Positions 38,072-46,208 of a stretch of 51,461 bases of DNA are shown piece by piece. The DNA is from Alistipes sp. (GTDB lineage: Bacteria > Bacteroidota > Bacteroidia > Bacteroidales > Rikenellaceae): the NCBI GenBank assembly GCA_020026435.1, contig JAHHQK010000012.1, positions 1 through 51,461 on the forward strand, given 5' to 3'. The stretch's first letter is position 1. Each line of letters opens with the position of its first letter. Both the position numbers and the translations under genes were made by a program. The notes below the pieces were generated by a model. That model was not told the DNA's origin, did not search any database, and was given only the letters and a program-made list of their open reading frames with translations.

Positions 38072-38112
38072 AATCCCATTGCCGGCAGACGGCTCAGCAA
38101 TGGGATTTTTCT
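38072..38112 (+). terminator. Terminator of the glycan operon
   Basis: AATCCCATTGC (38072-38082) and GCAATGGGATT (38097-38107) form a perfect 11-bp stem, followed by TTTC and a further T run. Confidence 0.9.
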
Positions 38113-38123
38113 GCTTTTTTTGT

Positions 38124-38131
38124 TAATATTG
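38124..38131 (+). promoter_or_regulatory. Possible -7 box of the MFS transporter gene
   Basis: TAATATTG has one mismatch to TAnnTTTG and ends only 4 nt before the ATG, so the mRNA would be leaderless or nearly so. T-rich sequence lies upstream without a clear -33 box. Confidence 0.3.
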
Positions 38132-38135
38132 CATC

Positions 38136-39407
38136 ATGAATCCAAACAAAACCTCAAAAACTACTCCCCTGAAATGGGTTCCCTCGGTCTATTTCGCCAT
38201 GGGACTCCCGTTTATCATCGTGAACATGGTCACCACACTCATGTTTCGCGGATTGGGCATCGACGATGCCCGCATTGCATTGTGGACCTCGCTGATCATC
38301 CTGCCCTGGTCGCTCAAACCCATCTGGAGCCCTCTGATGGAGATGTTCCGTACCAAGAAATTCTGGGTGGTGACCACCCAGCTGATCTCGGGTCTGGGAC
38401 TGGCCCTGGTCGCCCTCACGCTGCCTCTGCCCGACTTCTTCCCCTATGCCATCGCGCTGATGTTCGTCATCGCCTTCAGCGGTGCCACACACGACATCGC
38501 CACCGACGGCGTCTACATCACCGAACTCACCAAGGACCAGCAAGCACAGTTCATCGGCTGGCAGGGTGCGTTCTACAACATCGCCAAGGTCTTCGCCATG
38601 GGCGGCCTGGTCTATTTGGCCGGAGTACTGAAAGAGTCGGTCGGCATCGTCGAGGCGTGGATGGTTGTCATGGGCCTCTGCGGCGCACTGCTCTTCCTGT
38701 TGGGCCTCTACCACATCCGTATGTTGCCCACGGGCGGTGAAGCCACGGCCCACGCCGAATCCATGGGACAGGCCATGAAGCAGACCGGCGCGATTTTCCG
38801 CTCGTTCTTCCAAAAGAAGTACATCTGGATCTATGTGGCCTTCATCATGCTCTACCGATTCACCGAGGGCCTGGTCATCAAGATCGTCCCGCTCTTCCTC
38901 AACGCCTCCATCGAGGATCAGGGCATGGGTCTGAGCGAACAACAGATCGGTCTCTACTACGGCACATTCGGCGTCATCGCCTTTGTGGTCGGCTCCATCC
39001 TGGGTGGCTACTTCATCTCATGGCTCAAGCTCAAGAAGGCGCTCTTCCCGCTCATCTGCATCTTCAACGTGCCGTTCATTGTCTATGCGTTGCTGGCCTG
39101 GTTCCAGCCTTCGAACCCGTTGATCATCTGCGGTGCCATCGTCTTCGAGTACTTCAGCTACGGATTCGGATTCGTGGGACTCACCCTCTTCATCATGCAG
39201 CAGGTGGCTCCTGGCGAGCACAAAATGGCTCACTATGCCTTCGGTTCGGCTTTGGCCAACCTCGGTGTCATGCTTCCGGGCATGGTCAGCGGATGGCTGT
39301 GCGATTCCATCGGATACCGCCAGTTCTTCATCTGGTCGCTGCTGTCGATCATCCCCATCGTATTGCTGGGGCTCAAACTCCCATTCACACATCCCGACAA
39401 TGAATAG
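38136..39407 (+). CDS. MFS transporter, AmpG-like sugar importer
   Basis: A 423-residue inner-membrane protein with about 12 membrane helices and a short central loop (about 203-228). The opening VPSVYFAMGLPFIIVNMVTT and SLKPIWSPLMEMFRTKKFWV resemble AmpG-type permeases, which bring amino-sugar-containing products into the cytoplasm. DIATDGVYITEL in helix 5 region is a typical motif of that group. Position after the glycan operon suggests import of its end products, but a terminator separates them and a distinct promoter is only weakly visible. Confidence 0.85.
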   Translation: MNPNKTSKTTPLKWVPSVYFAMGLPFIIVNMVTTLMFRGLGIDDARIALWTSLIILPWSLKPIWSPLMEMFRTKKFWVVTTQLISGLGLALVALTLPLPDFFPYAIALMFVIAFSGATHDIATDGVYITELTKDQQAQFIGWQGAFYNIAKVFAMGGLVYLAGVLKESVGIVEAWMVVMGLCGALLFLLGLYHIRMLPTGGEATAHAESMGQAMKQTGAIFRSFFQKKYIWIYVAFIMLYRFTEGLVIKIVPLFLNASIEDQGMGLSEQQIGLYYGTFGVIAFVVGSILGGYFISWLKLKKALFPLICIFNVPFIVYALLAWFQPSNPLIICGAIVFEYFSYGFGFVGLTLFIMQQVAPGEHKMAHYAFGSALANLGVMLPGMVSGWLCDSIGYRQFFIWSLLSIIPIVLLGLKLPFTHPDNE

Positions 39408-39425
39408 ATGATCCAACCCCTTGTC

Positions 39426-39461
39426 AAAAAAAGCGGAACCCGTAAGGATTCCGCTTTTTTT
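39426..39461. terminator. Bidirectional terminator between MFS and acyltransferase-like genes
   Basis: AAAAAAAGCGGAA (39426-39438) and TTCCGCTTTTTTT (39449-39461) form a 13-bp stem with T runs on both strands. It serves convergent genes. Confidence 0.93.
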
Positions 39462-39482
39462 GCAGGTCTGCCCACCCATGGA

Positions 39483-40871
39483 TCAGGTACGCCAAAAGAG
39501 TCTTCGACGCGTAAATACCGAGGTGAAGAGCATAGCCAACAATGCGATGGCAAAGCCGCGCACCACGGCTCCCGCCTCGGAGTATCCGTCCCACAACCAC
39601 GGGATGAAAAGCGACAACACGGGAAGCACGACATAAGCCGCCGCCGTATAGGCAATCATCGGATTCTGCCCGCACGCACACAGAAGTCCGCGACGGATGC
39701 CGAACTGACGAACCCCCATCTCCAGGAACACCAGTGTCAGAGTCGCCATACCCGAGGTCACCCAATGAAACCCCAACGTGGCGGGATCCTTCTTGATCCC
39801 CCCTTGCAAAGGTTCGACACAAAGTCCCAGTACCAGCAGCAGCAGTCCCATCAGGAACATCTTGCATACGGGCTCCTCACGCCCGACACCCGCACGGAGA
39901 AGCAGACCGACCATAACCGCACCGGACAAGAGGGTCAGCGAGATGTTCCACGACAATTCCCGGTAAAAGAGCAACAGAAGATTGACCGTCACGACCCCCA
40001 GACCCAACACGGCCACGGGCCACAGCCGTACATCAGGTTTCGCACAGTCGGGATTACCCGTCCTCATACGCCATTCGAGGAGCAACTCTCCGGCCACGGT
40101 TCCAGGCAGGGCGACGATCAGATATTCCAGACACCGGAACCTGAACAGCCACTCCACGGGGGAACTGTTCCACACGGCCGCCTGCCACGTATCGGGAAAG
40201 GTCGCGCCTATTTTCAACATGGCCAGCACAAGAAACAGAACAATGCGCAACGGGAGATTGTGGCGGGTCAGCACCCAGATCACGGAGGCGGCCAGCACAA
40301 TGGAGGCCAGCACGAGGATGATCGTGTCACTCCGGTAAATCGAAAATTCGGCACCGACGGCATCGTAAAGACACATCATTACCACACAAAGCACCCCTCC
40401 TCCGAGATTCAGCAGGTTGTTGCCCCTTTTCGTCAGTGTCTTCAGCCGGATGAAGAGCAGGAAAAATCCGCCCCAAAGCCCCAGGGTCATGGCCACACGC
40501 CCAGACCCCGAGGAGACCGTCCGAGCCAGATCCCAGATTTTGGAATTGCCCAGCACGATGGCGAAAAAAGCCAGCAAGACCCCTCGTCGGAGCACCGACC
40601 ACAGGACGGAACGAAGCGGTTCGCCGCTGTCGAGACGTCGTCCCAGCGCGAAAGGCAGGGCCGCGCCCAACGAAAAAAGAAAAAACGGAAAAACCAGATC
40701 CACCCAGGTGATTCCCGGAAGATCGGGATTGAAGGCAAAGTCGGGAGGCGGAGTCTGCGCATGAAAAAACCAGGGTGAAAGGCCGGGGTTCCACGCTATA
40801 TTGCCCGAAATGATCATGCCGATGATGGCCAATCCGCGCAGAATATCCAAAGAGAGAGCCCGTTGGTTCAT
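39483..40871 (-). CDS. Heparan-alpha-glucosaminide N-acetyltransferase-like membrane protein (DUF5009)
   Basis: A 462-residue membrane protein with about 10-12 helices. The start MNQRALSLDILRG (40871) is chosen because the frame's longer start adds 37 residues that relatives lack. The family matches human HGSNAT, which moves acetyl from acetyl-CoA across the membrane to terminal glucosamine. The N-terminal SLDILRGLAIIGMI and the stretch ITWVDLVFPFFLFSLG match the HGSNAT pattern. His37 (WFFHAQ) is at the place of the acetyl-carrying His of HGSNAT. The acetyl acceptor in bacteria is unknown. With GH89 in the same island, N-acetylation of glucosamine ends before cleavage is conceivable. Confidence 0.85.
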   Translation of the reverse strand: MNQRALSLDILRGLAIIGMIISGNIAWNPGLSPWFFHAQTPPPDFAFNPDLPGITWVDLVFPFFLFSLGAALPFALGRRLDSGEPLRSVLWSVLRRGVLLAFFAIVLGNSKIWDLARTVSSGSGRVAMTLGLWGGFFLLFIRLKTLTKRGNNLLNLGGGVLCVVMMCLYDAVGAEFSIYRSDTIILVLASIVLAASVIWVLTRHNLPLRIVLFLVLAMLKIGATFPDTWQAAVWNSSPVEWLFRFRCLEYLIVALPGTVAGELLLEWRMRTGNPDCAKPDVRLWPVAVLGLGVVTVNLLLLFYRELSWNISLTLLSGAVMVGLLLRAGVGREEPVCKMFLMGLLLLVLGLCVEPLQGGIKKDPATLGFHWVTSGMATLTLVFLEMGVRQFGIRRGLLCACGQNPMIAYTAAAYVVLPVLSLFIPWLWDGYSEAGAVVRGFAIALLAMLFTSVFTRRRLFWRT

Positions 40872-40957
40872 AGTCAGAGAATGATTCAATATTGAAGAAA
40901 TTCGAGAAAATAAATACTGTCGGATCCTTTGGTGCGCCACTATCGGAAACACCCAAA

Positions 40958-40979
40958 GGCGTTCTCCGGAGAGAACGCC
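40958..40979 (-). terminator. Weak terminator after the DUF4301 gene
   Basis: GGCGTTCTC and GAGAACGCC form a perfect 9-bp stem with a 4-nt loop. On the minus strand only TTT follows, so strength is doubtful. It lies 21 nt after the stop codon. Confidence 0.55.
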
Positions 40980-41000
40980 CAAAACAGAATCCCTGAAAGA

Positions 41001-42434
41001 CTACTGGTGCTGCGGACGCAACAAGTCCTGCACCACCTTCACAGGAGAGAAGGTCGTGATGGGCACATCAACAAAGACGGTGTTCCAACGAGCCATCGCG
41101 CCGTTCCACAATCCGGGCAGCTCCTGAGCCCTCAGCTCACGGCCGTCGCTCGACTTCGAGGAGATGAATCCTGTGGCGGGATCGGTGTATTTCCTCAAAT
41201 CGAACCTTTTCCCCCGCACATCGCGCACGCCGCAGACCAGATCCACGGGATTGAAGTGCGTGGCGGCCTTCATCAGCGGCATATCCTCCGGGGAGATCTG
41301 GCTCGACTCGGCAATCTGCAACGACTCCGTGCCGTCGGGGTTACCCACCCAGAAGGGTCCTCCGCCCGGTTCGCCCTCGTTGCGGACCATGCCGCAGACG
41401 CGGATCGGACGGTCGAGGATCTTCTTCAAGAGAGCGGCATCGCAACCCTCGGGCAATTTCACGCAAAGTTCCTTCTCGACAAAGCGCGCCACGGCCTTCA
41501 GATCGGCATGGCCCTCCTCCAGGGCCTTGATGCAGACGAAGGCACGCTCCTGCAAATCGAGCAGCATACCGGCCAGCACCTTCTTGTAACGCACCGTATC
41601 GCCGCGACGGGCATCGGTCGTCACATTGTCGATATTCTTGATGAAGACGATGTCGGCATCAATGTCCGACAGATTCTCGATCAGAGCTCCGTGACCGGCC
41701 GGACGGAACAGCAACGATCCGTCGTCCTGACGGAAGGGCGTATTGTCGGGGTTCACGGCTATGGTGTCGGTCGAAGGCTTCTGCACGGAGAACGAAATGT
41801 CGTAATGCACGCCGAAACGCTGCTCATAGACGGGGACCTTCTCCTCCAAAAGGATCTTGAAACCCTCGATATGCTCGGGCGACACGGTGAAGTGAATCCA
41901 CACCACGCCCTGCGAAGAGGCATAGGCGGCACCCTCGACCAGATGCTCCTCCACGGCCTTGCGTGCCCCCTCGGGATAGGCGTGGAAGGTCACCAGGCCC
42001 TTGGGTTTCGAGCCGTAGTCCAGGCCCTTTTTGACGATAGCGCCGACCAGGTCCTTGTCGTCGGCACCGGCTGGAACGAACTGCTTGAGTTCGGGCCAGA
42101 AGGCAAACTTTTCGATATTTTCGACCAGCGTGTCAATGCCCTTGCCGCGTTTGTCCTCATTGACAAAGGCAAACAACTCCTTGAACATACGGGTTGCGGC
42201 ACCCGATGCCGGCACGAACTTCACGACCGAAAGGCCGCCCACACGCTGCTCGTAACGGGCCACGGCCTCGTCGGCCTTCCCCTGATCGAGTACCAGCACA
42301 CCGTCCGCGGGCGATGCGGCACGGATCACATTCAGAAAAGGGAATCCGCGACGGAAGTTTTCGATCTGACGTTCCACAACTTCGGCTTTCAGACCGTGTT
42401 GTTCAATTTGTTGTAAATCTTTTTCGGTAAACAT
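41001..42434 (-). CDS. DUF4301 protein, probable UDPGP-type nucleotidyltransferase
   Basis: A 477-residue cytoplasmic protein of the Bacteroidota family DUF4301. PASGAATRM (75-83) has the form of the glycine-rich nucleotide loop of sugar-nucleotide pyrophosphorylases (LxxGxGTRM). FSVQKPSTDTI (about 215-225), RPAGHGALIENL (244-255) and FIKNIDN (264-270) follow in the order and form of the QxxxP, GNGGLYxAL and DN motifs of UDP-GlcNAc pyrophosphorylase-type (UDPGP) enzymes. So a UTP or other NTP-dependent sugar-1-phosphate transfer is inferred; it is not established for this family. It is divergent from murB, which acts on a UDP-GlcNAc derivative. The leader contains a G9 (C9 in mRNA) tract. Confidence 0.82.
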   Translation of the reverse strand: MFTEKDLQQIEQHGLKAEVVERQIENFRRGFPFLNVIRAASPADGVLVLDQGKADEAVARYEQRVGGLSVVKFVPASGAATRMFKELFAFVNEDKRGKGIDTLVENIEKFAFWPELKQFVPAGADDKDLVGAIVKKGLDYGSKPKGLVTFHAYPEGARKAVEEHLVEGAAYASSQGVVWIHFTVSPEHIEGFKILLEEKVPVYEQRFGVHYDISFSVQKPSTDTIAVNPDNTPFRQDDGSLLFRPAGHGALIENLSDIDADIVFIKNIDNVTTDARRGDTVRYKKVLAGMLLDLQERAFVCIKALEEGHADLKAVARFVEKELCVKLPEGCDAALLKKILDRPIRVCGMVRNEGEPGGGPFWVGNPDGTESLQIAESSQISPEDMPLMKAATHFNPVDLVCGVRDVRGKRFDLRKYTDPATGFISSKSSDGRELRAQELPGLWNGAMARWNTVFVDVPITTFSPVKVVQDLLRPQHQ

Positions 42435-42481
42435 AACTTAAAGTATATAAGATTTCTTCGGTTTCGCCTGTATTTTAGGTA

Positions 42482-42490
42482 GGGGGGGGG
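42482..42490. repeat. G9 homopolymer tract
   Basis: Nine consecutive G on the plus strand lie between the DUF4301 ATG and its predicted promoter, so they become C9 in the DUF4301 leader. Such tracts are prone to slippage. Confidence 0.85.
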
Positions 42491-42500
42491 TAATTCTTTT

Positions 42501-42508
42501 CAAAGTTA
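42501..42508 (-). promoter_or_regulatory. Promoter -7 box of the DUF4301 gene
   Basis: TAACTTTG on the minus strand is a full match to TAnnTTTG. TTGG at about 42530-42533 gives a -33 element with 22 nt spacing. It forms an inverted repeat with the identical murB box. Confidence 0.55.
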
Positions 42509-42521
42509 ATAAAATAATTTC

Positions 42522-42529
42522 TAACTTTG
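42522..42529 (+). promoter_or_regulatory. Promoter -7 box of murB
   Basis: TAACTTTG matches TAnnTTTG and ends 5 nt before the murB ATG, so transcription should start at or next to the start codon. No clear TTTG is seen about 20 nt upstream. Confidence 0.55.
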
Positions 42530-42534
42530 CCAAC

Positions 42535-43545
42535 ATGATCCGAGAATTTAGCCAAATAAGCCTCAGCCGACGCAACAGTTTCGGCGTGGAACAGAGAGCC
42601 GCCCGACTCGTGGAGTTCGACGACGCCCAAGACCTCCACACCTTTTTTTCCCGCGGCATACCGTCCCGGTGGATGGTGCTCAGCGGCGGAAACAACATCC
42701 TCTTCACGAAAGACTACGAGGGCACGCTGCTGACCCCCGTCGGCAGGGGGATCACCCCCCTAGAGGAGGCGGGCGACAAGTTCCGCGTGCGTGTCGAGGC
42801 GGGTGTCGAGTGGGACGACCTGGTGGCCTGGGCCGTCAACCGCGACCTGTGGGGCATCGAAAACCTCTCGCTCATTCCCGGCAAGGCGGGAGCCGCTCCC
42901 GTCCAGAATATCGGAGCCTACGGCCGTGAGGCCTCCCACGTGATCCGCTCGGTGGAGGTCTACGACGTGGAACACGACCAGTGCCGCATGATCCCCGCCG
43001 CGGAGTGCCGCTTCGGCTACCGCGAGAGCATCTTCAAGCACGAGCTGAAGGGCCGCGTGATCATCACCGCCATCGAGATCGAACTCTCCCACACGCCCGA
43101 GCCCCATCTGGACTACGGCGACGTGCAGCGCGAGGTCGAGGCCCGCGGCGGCGCCTCCCTGCGCACGATCCGCGAGGCGATCTGCACGATCCGCGAGGGC
43201 AAGCTCCCCGACCCCAAGGTTACGGGCAATGCGGGCAGTTTCTTCAAGAATCCGATCGTCGACGACCGGGTCGTGGAGCATCTGAAGGCCCTCCACCCCG
43301 ATATGCCGACCTACCCCACCTCTCTCCCGGGCCACACCAAAATCGCGGCCGGATGGCTCATCGACCGTTCGGGTCTGAAGGGCTACCATGCGGGCCACGT
43401 CGGCGTACACCACCGCCAGGCCCTGGTCCTGGTCAATCTGGGCGGTGCCACAGGCGGTGAGGTGATCGCCTTCGCCCGCTTCGTCCAACAACGCGTAAAG
43501 GAAACCTTCGGCATCGACATCGCCACCGAAGTCAACATCATATAG
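42535..43545 (+). CDS. murB: UDP-N-acetylenolpyruvoylglucosamine reductase
   Basis: Second step of peptidoglycan precursor synthesis: reduces UDP-GlcNAc-enolpyruvate to UDP-MurNAc with FAD and NADPH. The 336-residue protein has the FAD-binding segment SGGNNILF (50-57), SLIPGKAGAAPVQNIGAYG (112-130), and the catalytic residues Arg163 (GYRESIFK), Ser235 (GNAGSFFKNP) and Glu332 (TEVNII). It is the longer, type I form like that of E. coli. First of a tight operon with tilS (7 nt) and holA. Confidence 0.96.
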   Translation: MIREFSQISLSRRNSFGVEQRAARLVEFDDAQDLHTFFSRGIPSRWMVLSGGNNILFTKDYEGTLLTPVGRGITPLEEAGDKFRVRVEAGVEWDDLVAWAVNRDLWGIENLSLIPGKAGAAPVQNIGAYGREASHVIRSVEVYDVEHDQCRMIPAAECRFGYRESIFKHELKGRVIITAIEIELSHTPEPHLDYGDVQREVEARGGASLRTIREAICTIREGKLPDPKVTGNAGSFFKNPIVDDRVVEHLKALHPDMPTYPTSLPGHTKIAAGWLIDRSGLKGYHAGHVGVHHRQALVLVNLGGATGGEVIAFARFVQQRVKETFGIDIATEVNII

Positions 43546-43552
43546 TCACATC

Positions 43553-44896
43553 ATGAACCTCTCCGATTCATTCCAAGAATACATCGCCGGCAACGAGCTG
43601 GCCACACACGACGACAAGATCCTGCTGACCGTATCGGGCGGCGTAGACTCCATGGTCATGCTCTCGCTCTTCATCCAAAACGGCTATAACGTGGGTGTCG
43701 CCCACTGCAACTTCCAGCTGCGCGGCATCGAGAGCGACGAGGACGAACTGCTCGTACAACACGCCGCCGAACAGGCCGGCGTGCCGTTCTACAACCGCCG
43801 CTTCGAGACCACGGCCGAGATGGAACGCACGGGCGAATCGATGGAAATGGCCGCCCGCCGCCTGCGCTACGACTGGTTCGAGGCCCTCTGCCTGACGGAG
43901 GGCTACACGGCCATCGCCATCGCCCACCACGCCGACGACTCGATCGAGACGTTCTTCATCAACCTGCTGCGCGGCACGGGTCTGAGGGGCCTGACGGGCA
44001 TCTCGACCCAGAACGGACGCATCATCCGTCCCCTGATGTTCGCCTCGCGCAAGGAGATCCTCGAATATGCCGTCTCGCACCATATCCCCTTCCGCGAGGA
44101 TTCGTCGAACCGCTCGACAAAGTACCTGCGCAACAAGATCCGCCTGGGACTGATCCCCCGCATCCGCGAGATCAATCCCAAGTTCACCAATCTGATGAGC
44201 CGCAACATCAGCCGTCTGACCGATGCCCAGCTCTTCATCAACCACGGTATCGAGCGCATCCGCGAGGAAGCCGTCACCTCGGAGGGCGACATCGACACGA
44301 TCCACGTCGACCGCATCGACGCAGCCTTTCCACTGGGATTCGTCATCTACGAGCTGCTCAGCTCCACCTACGGATTCAAGGGCGATGTCATCGACTCGCT
44401 GTGCCGCGCCCTGGACCACGACGCCACGGGACGCCGCTTCTATTCACGCGACCGCGTGGCCTATGTCGACCGCGGCAAAATCGTCGTGACGCCCATCGCG
44501 GCCGACGACGACTGTCTGATCGAGGTCAAGCGCGGCGCCGCCCGCAGCTACTGCGGCAACTCGGTCCTCTACTACGAATACTGCGACATCGACACGATCA
44601 AGAATTTCGGTGTTCCCGAGCACATCGCCCAGGTCGACGCCGACAAGCTCCGTTTTCCGCTCACCCTGCGCCGCTGGCACGAGGGCGACCGTTTCATTCC
44701 CTTCGGTCTGATGGGCTCGAAGAAGGTGAGCGACTACCTGGTCGACCACAAGGTGTCGATGGCCGAAAAACAACGCCAGTTCGTCCTGCTGTCGGGCGAT
44801 GAGATCGTGTGGCTGGTGGGTCACCGCATCGACGACCGCTACCGCCTGACCTCCGAGACGGAGAATGTCCTGCGCATCACCAAGGAAATCATCTGA
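43553..44896 (+). CDS. tilS: tRNA(Ile)-lysidine synthetase
   Basis: Modifies C34 of the CAU-anticodon tRNA-Ile to lysidine with ATP and lysine, so that it reads AUA. The 447-residue protein has the PP-loop SGGVDS (28-33), the MEMAARRLRYDWF segment (about 102-114), HHADDSIETFFINLLRGTG (124-142), and the TilS substrate-binding and C-terminal domains with LRRWHEGDRFIPFGLMGSKKVSDYL (about 377-401, quoted in parts only). Essential gene in most bacteria. It lies 7 nt after murB and 2 nt before holA. Confidence 0.95.
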   Translation: MNLSDSFQEYIAGNELATHDDKILLTVSGGVDSMVMLSLFIQNGYNVGVAHCNFQLRGIESDEDELLVQHAAEQAGVPFYNRRFETTAEMERTGESMEMAARRLRYDWFEALCLTEGYTAIAIAHHADDSIETFFINLLRGTGLRGLTGISTQNGRIIRPLMFASRKEILEYAVSHHIPFREDSSNRSTKYLRNKIRLGLIPRIREINPKFTNLMSRNISRLTDAQLFINHGIERIREEAVTSEGDIDTIHVDRIDAAFPLGFVIYELLSSTYGFKGDVIDSLCRALDHDATGRRFYSRDRVAYVDRGKIVVTPIAADDDCLIEVKRGAARSYCGNSVLYYEYCDIDTIKNFGVPEHIAQVDADKLRFPLTLRRWHEGDRFIPFGLMGSKKVSDYLVDHKVSMAEKQRQFVLLSGDEIVWLVGHRIDDRYRLTSETENVLRITKEII

Positions 44897-44898
44897 TC

Positions 44899-45969
44899 AT
44901 GGCCAAATCGACGCTTCGTTTCCGCGACTCGGCGGCGGCCTATGACCAACTCGCGGCCAAGATCCGCAAACGCGACTTCTCGCCGATCTATCTGCTGATG
45001 GGCGAGGAGCGCTACTTCATCGACCGCCTCACCAAACAGCTCTCCGAAGGGGTGCTTTCCGAGGCCGAGAAGGCCTTCAACCAGATCACCGTCTACGGCA
45101 AGGACACCGACTCGGGACAGATCATCAACCTCTGCCGCCAGCTCCCGATGATGGGCCGCCGGCAGGTCATTATCGTCAAGGAGGCCCAGCAGCTCAAGGG
45201 GCTGGACAAGCTCTCGCTCTACACCGAGCACCCCCTGGACACGACCCTTCTGGTCATCTGCCACAAGGACAAGAACCTCGACAAGCGCACGGCCCTCTAC
45301 AAGAGTTGTGCGGCCCACGGTGCGGTGTTCGAGTCGGTCCGCCCGCGCGACTACGAGATCGCGGCCTGGCTGCAGCAGACCATCAAGGACAAGGGGCTGA
45401 CGATCGACACCAAAGCCCTCTCGATGCTCACCGACCACCTGGGCACGGATCTCTCGAAGATCGACAACGAGCTTCAGAAACTCACCGTGTCGCTCCCGGC
45501 CGACACTCGCCGCATCACCGACCGCGACATCGAGGCCAACATCGGCATCTCGAAGGATTTCAACAACTTCGAGCTGTGCAAGGCCGTCACCGACCGCAAC
45601 ATGGCCCGCGCGCTGATGATCGCCGACCATTTCTCGCGCAACCCCAAACAGAATCCCCTGCTGCTGACCATCATGGCTCTTTTTGCACAGTTCCGCGACA
45701 TGTTCATCGTCAACTACCTCGTCTGGCAGTCGCGCCACCGAGCCAAGCCCTTCCCCTCGGATGCCGAGCTGATGAAGATCCTGCGTAAGAGCAACACCTT
45801 CGTCCTGGGAGAGATCAAGCAGGCCGCCGCGCGGTGGGACAACCGCCGCGTGTTCGGAGTGCTGGGCCTGCTGCGCGAATACGACGCCAAGAGCAAGGGA
45901 CTGGACTCGGGGGGCGCCTCCGACGGCGAATTGCTGCGCGAACTGCTCCTTAAGATCTTCCTGGGATAG
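44899..45969 (+). CDS. holA: DNA polymerase III subunit delta
   Basis: Clamp-loader subunit that opens the sliding clamp during replication. The 356-residue protein starts MAKSTLRFRDSAAAY. The open frame extends 30 codons upstream into tilS, but the ATG at 44899, 2 nt after the tilS stop, is the natural start. Family segments include PIYLLMGEERYFIDRLTK (about 28-45), RQLPMMGRRQVIIVKEAQQL (about 79-98), LGTDLSKIDNELQKL and SKDFNNFELCKAVTDRN. No terminator is seen after it. Confidence 0.92.
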   Translation: MAKSTLRFRDSAAAYDQLAAKIRKRDFSPIYLLMGEERYFIDRLTKQLSEGVLSEAEKAFNQITVYGKDTDSGQIINLCRQLPMMGRRQVIIVKEAQQLKGLDKLSLYTEHPLDTTLLVICHKDKNLDKRTALYKSCAAHGAVFESVRPRDYEIAAWLQQTIKDKGLTIDTKALSMLTDHLGTDLSKIDNELQKLTVSLPADTRRITDRDIEANIGISKDFNNFELCKAVTDRNMARALMIADHFSRNPKQNPLLLTIMALFAQFRDMFIVNYLVWQSRHRAKPFPSDAELMKILRKSNTFVLGEIKQAAARWDNRRVFGVLGLLREYDAKSKGLDSGGASDGELLRELLLKIFLG

Positions 45970-46208
45970 CCGGCTGACGCCAGACAGGCGGGTCGGTTTC
46001 CGATCTGCGGGCTGACAGATTATTCGGCCGACAGGTCGTTTGATTGGATGTCCGGCAGGCAGGCCGCCTGACCGCCCCGCGCCATAATGCCGCACATGCG
46101 GCAGCCACATCCGCCCGCACCTCGCCGCCGCCCCCCCCCTGCTCCGCAGCACTCCGCCCCGCGAAAGACCCGCAAAGACCCTGTAAAAGCACCACAAAAA
46201 ACTCCGCC
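45970..46208. other. GC-rich spacer with a C9 tract
   Basis: The spacer has repeated GGCAGGC/GCCGG-type words and a run of nine C (46131-46139). An open frame from ATG 46044 runs through it into the next gene, but its first 55 residues are low-complexity and look non-coding. No promoter is recognised. Confidence 0.5.
46131..46139. repeat. C9 homopolymer tract
   Basis: Nine consecutive C upstream of the class IV gene, inside the alternative N-terminal extension that starts at 46044. A one-base change would separate that ATG from the rest of the frame. Confidence 0.8.

Noticed and set aside
40872..40982. Longer start for the DUF5009 protein
   Set aside because: The added 37 residues overlap the spacer and have no counterpart in the family; MNQRALSLDILRG is the natural start.
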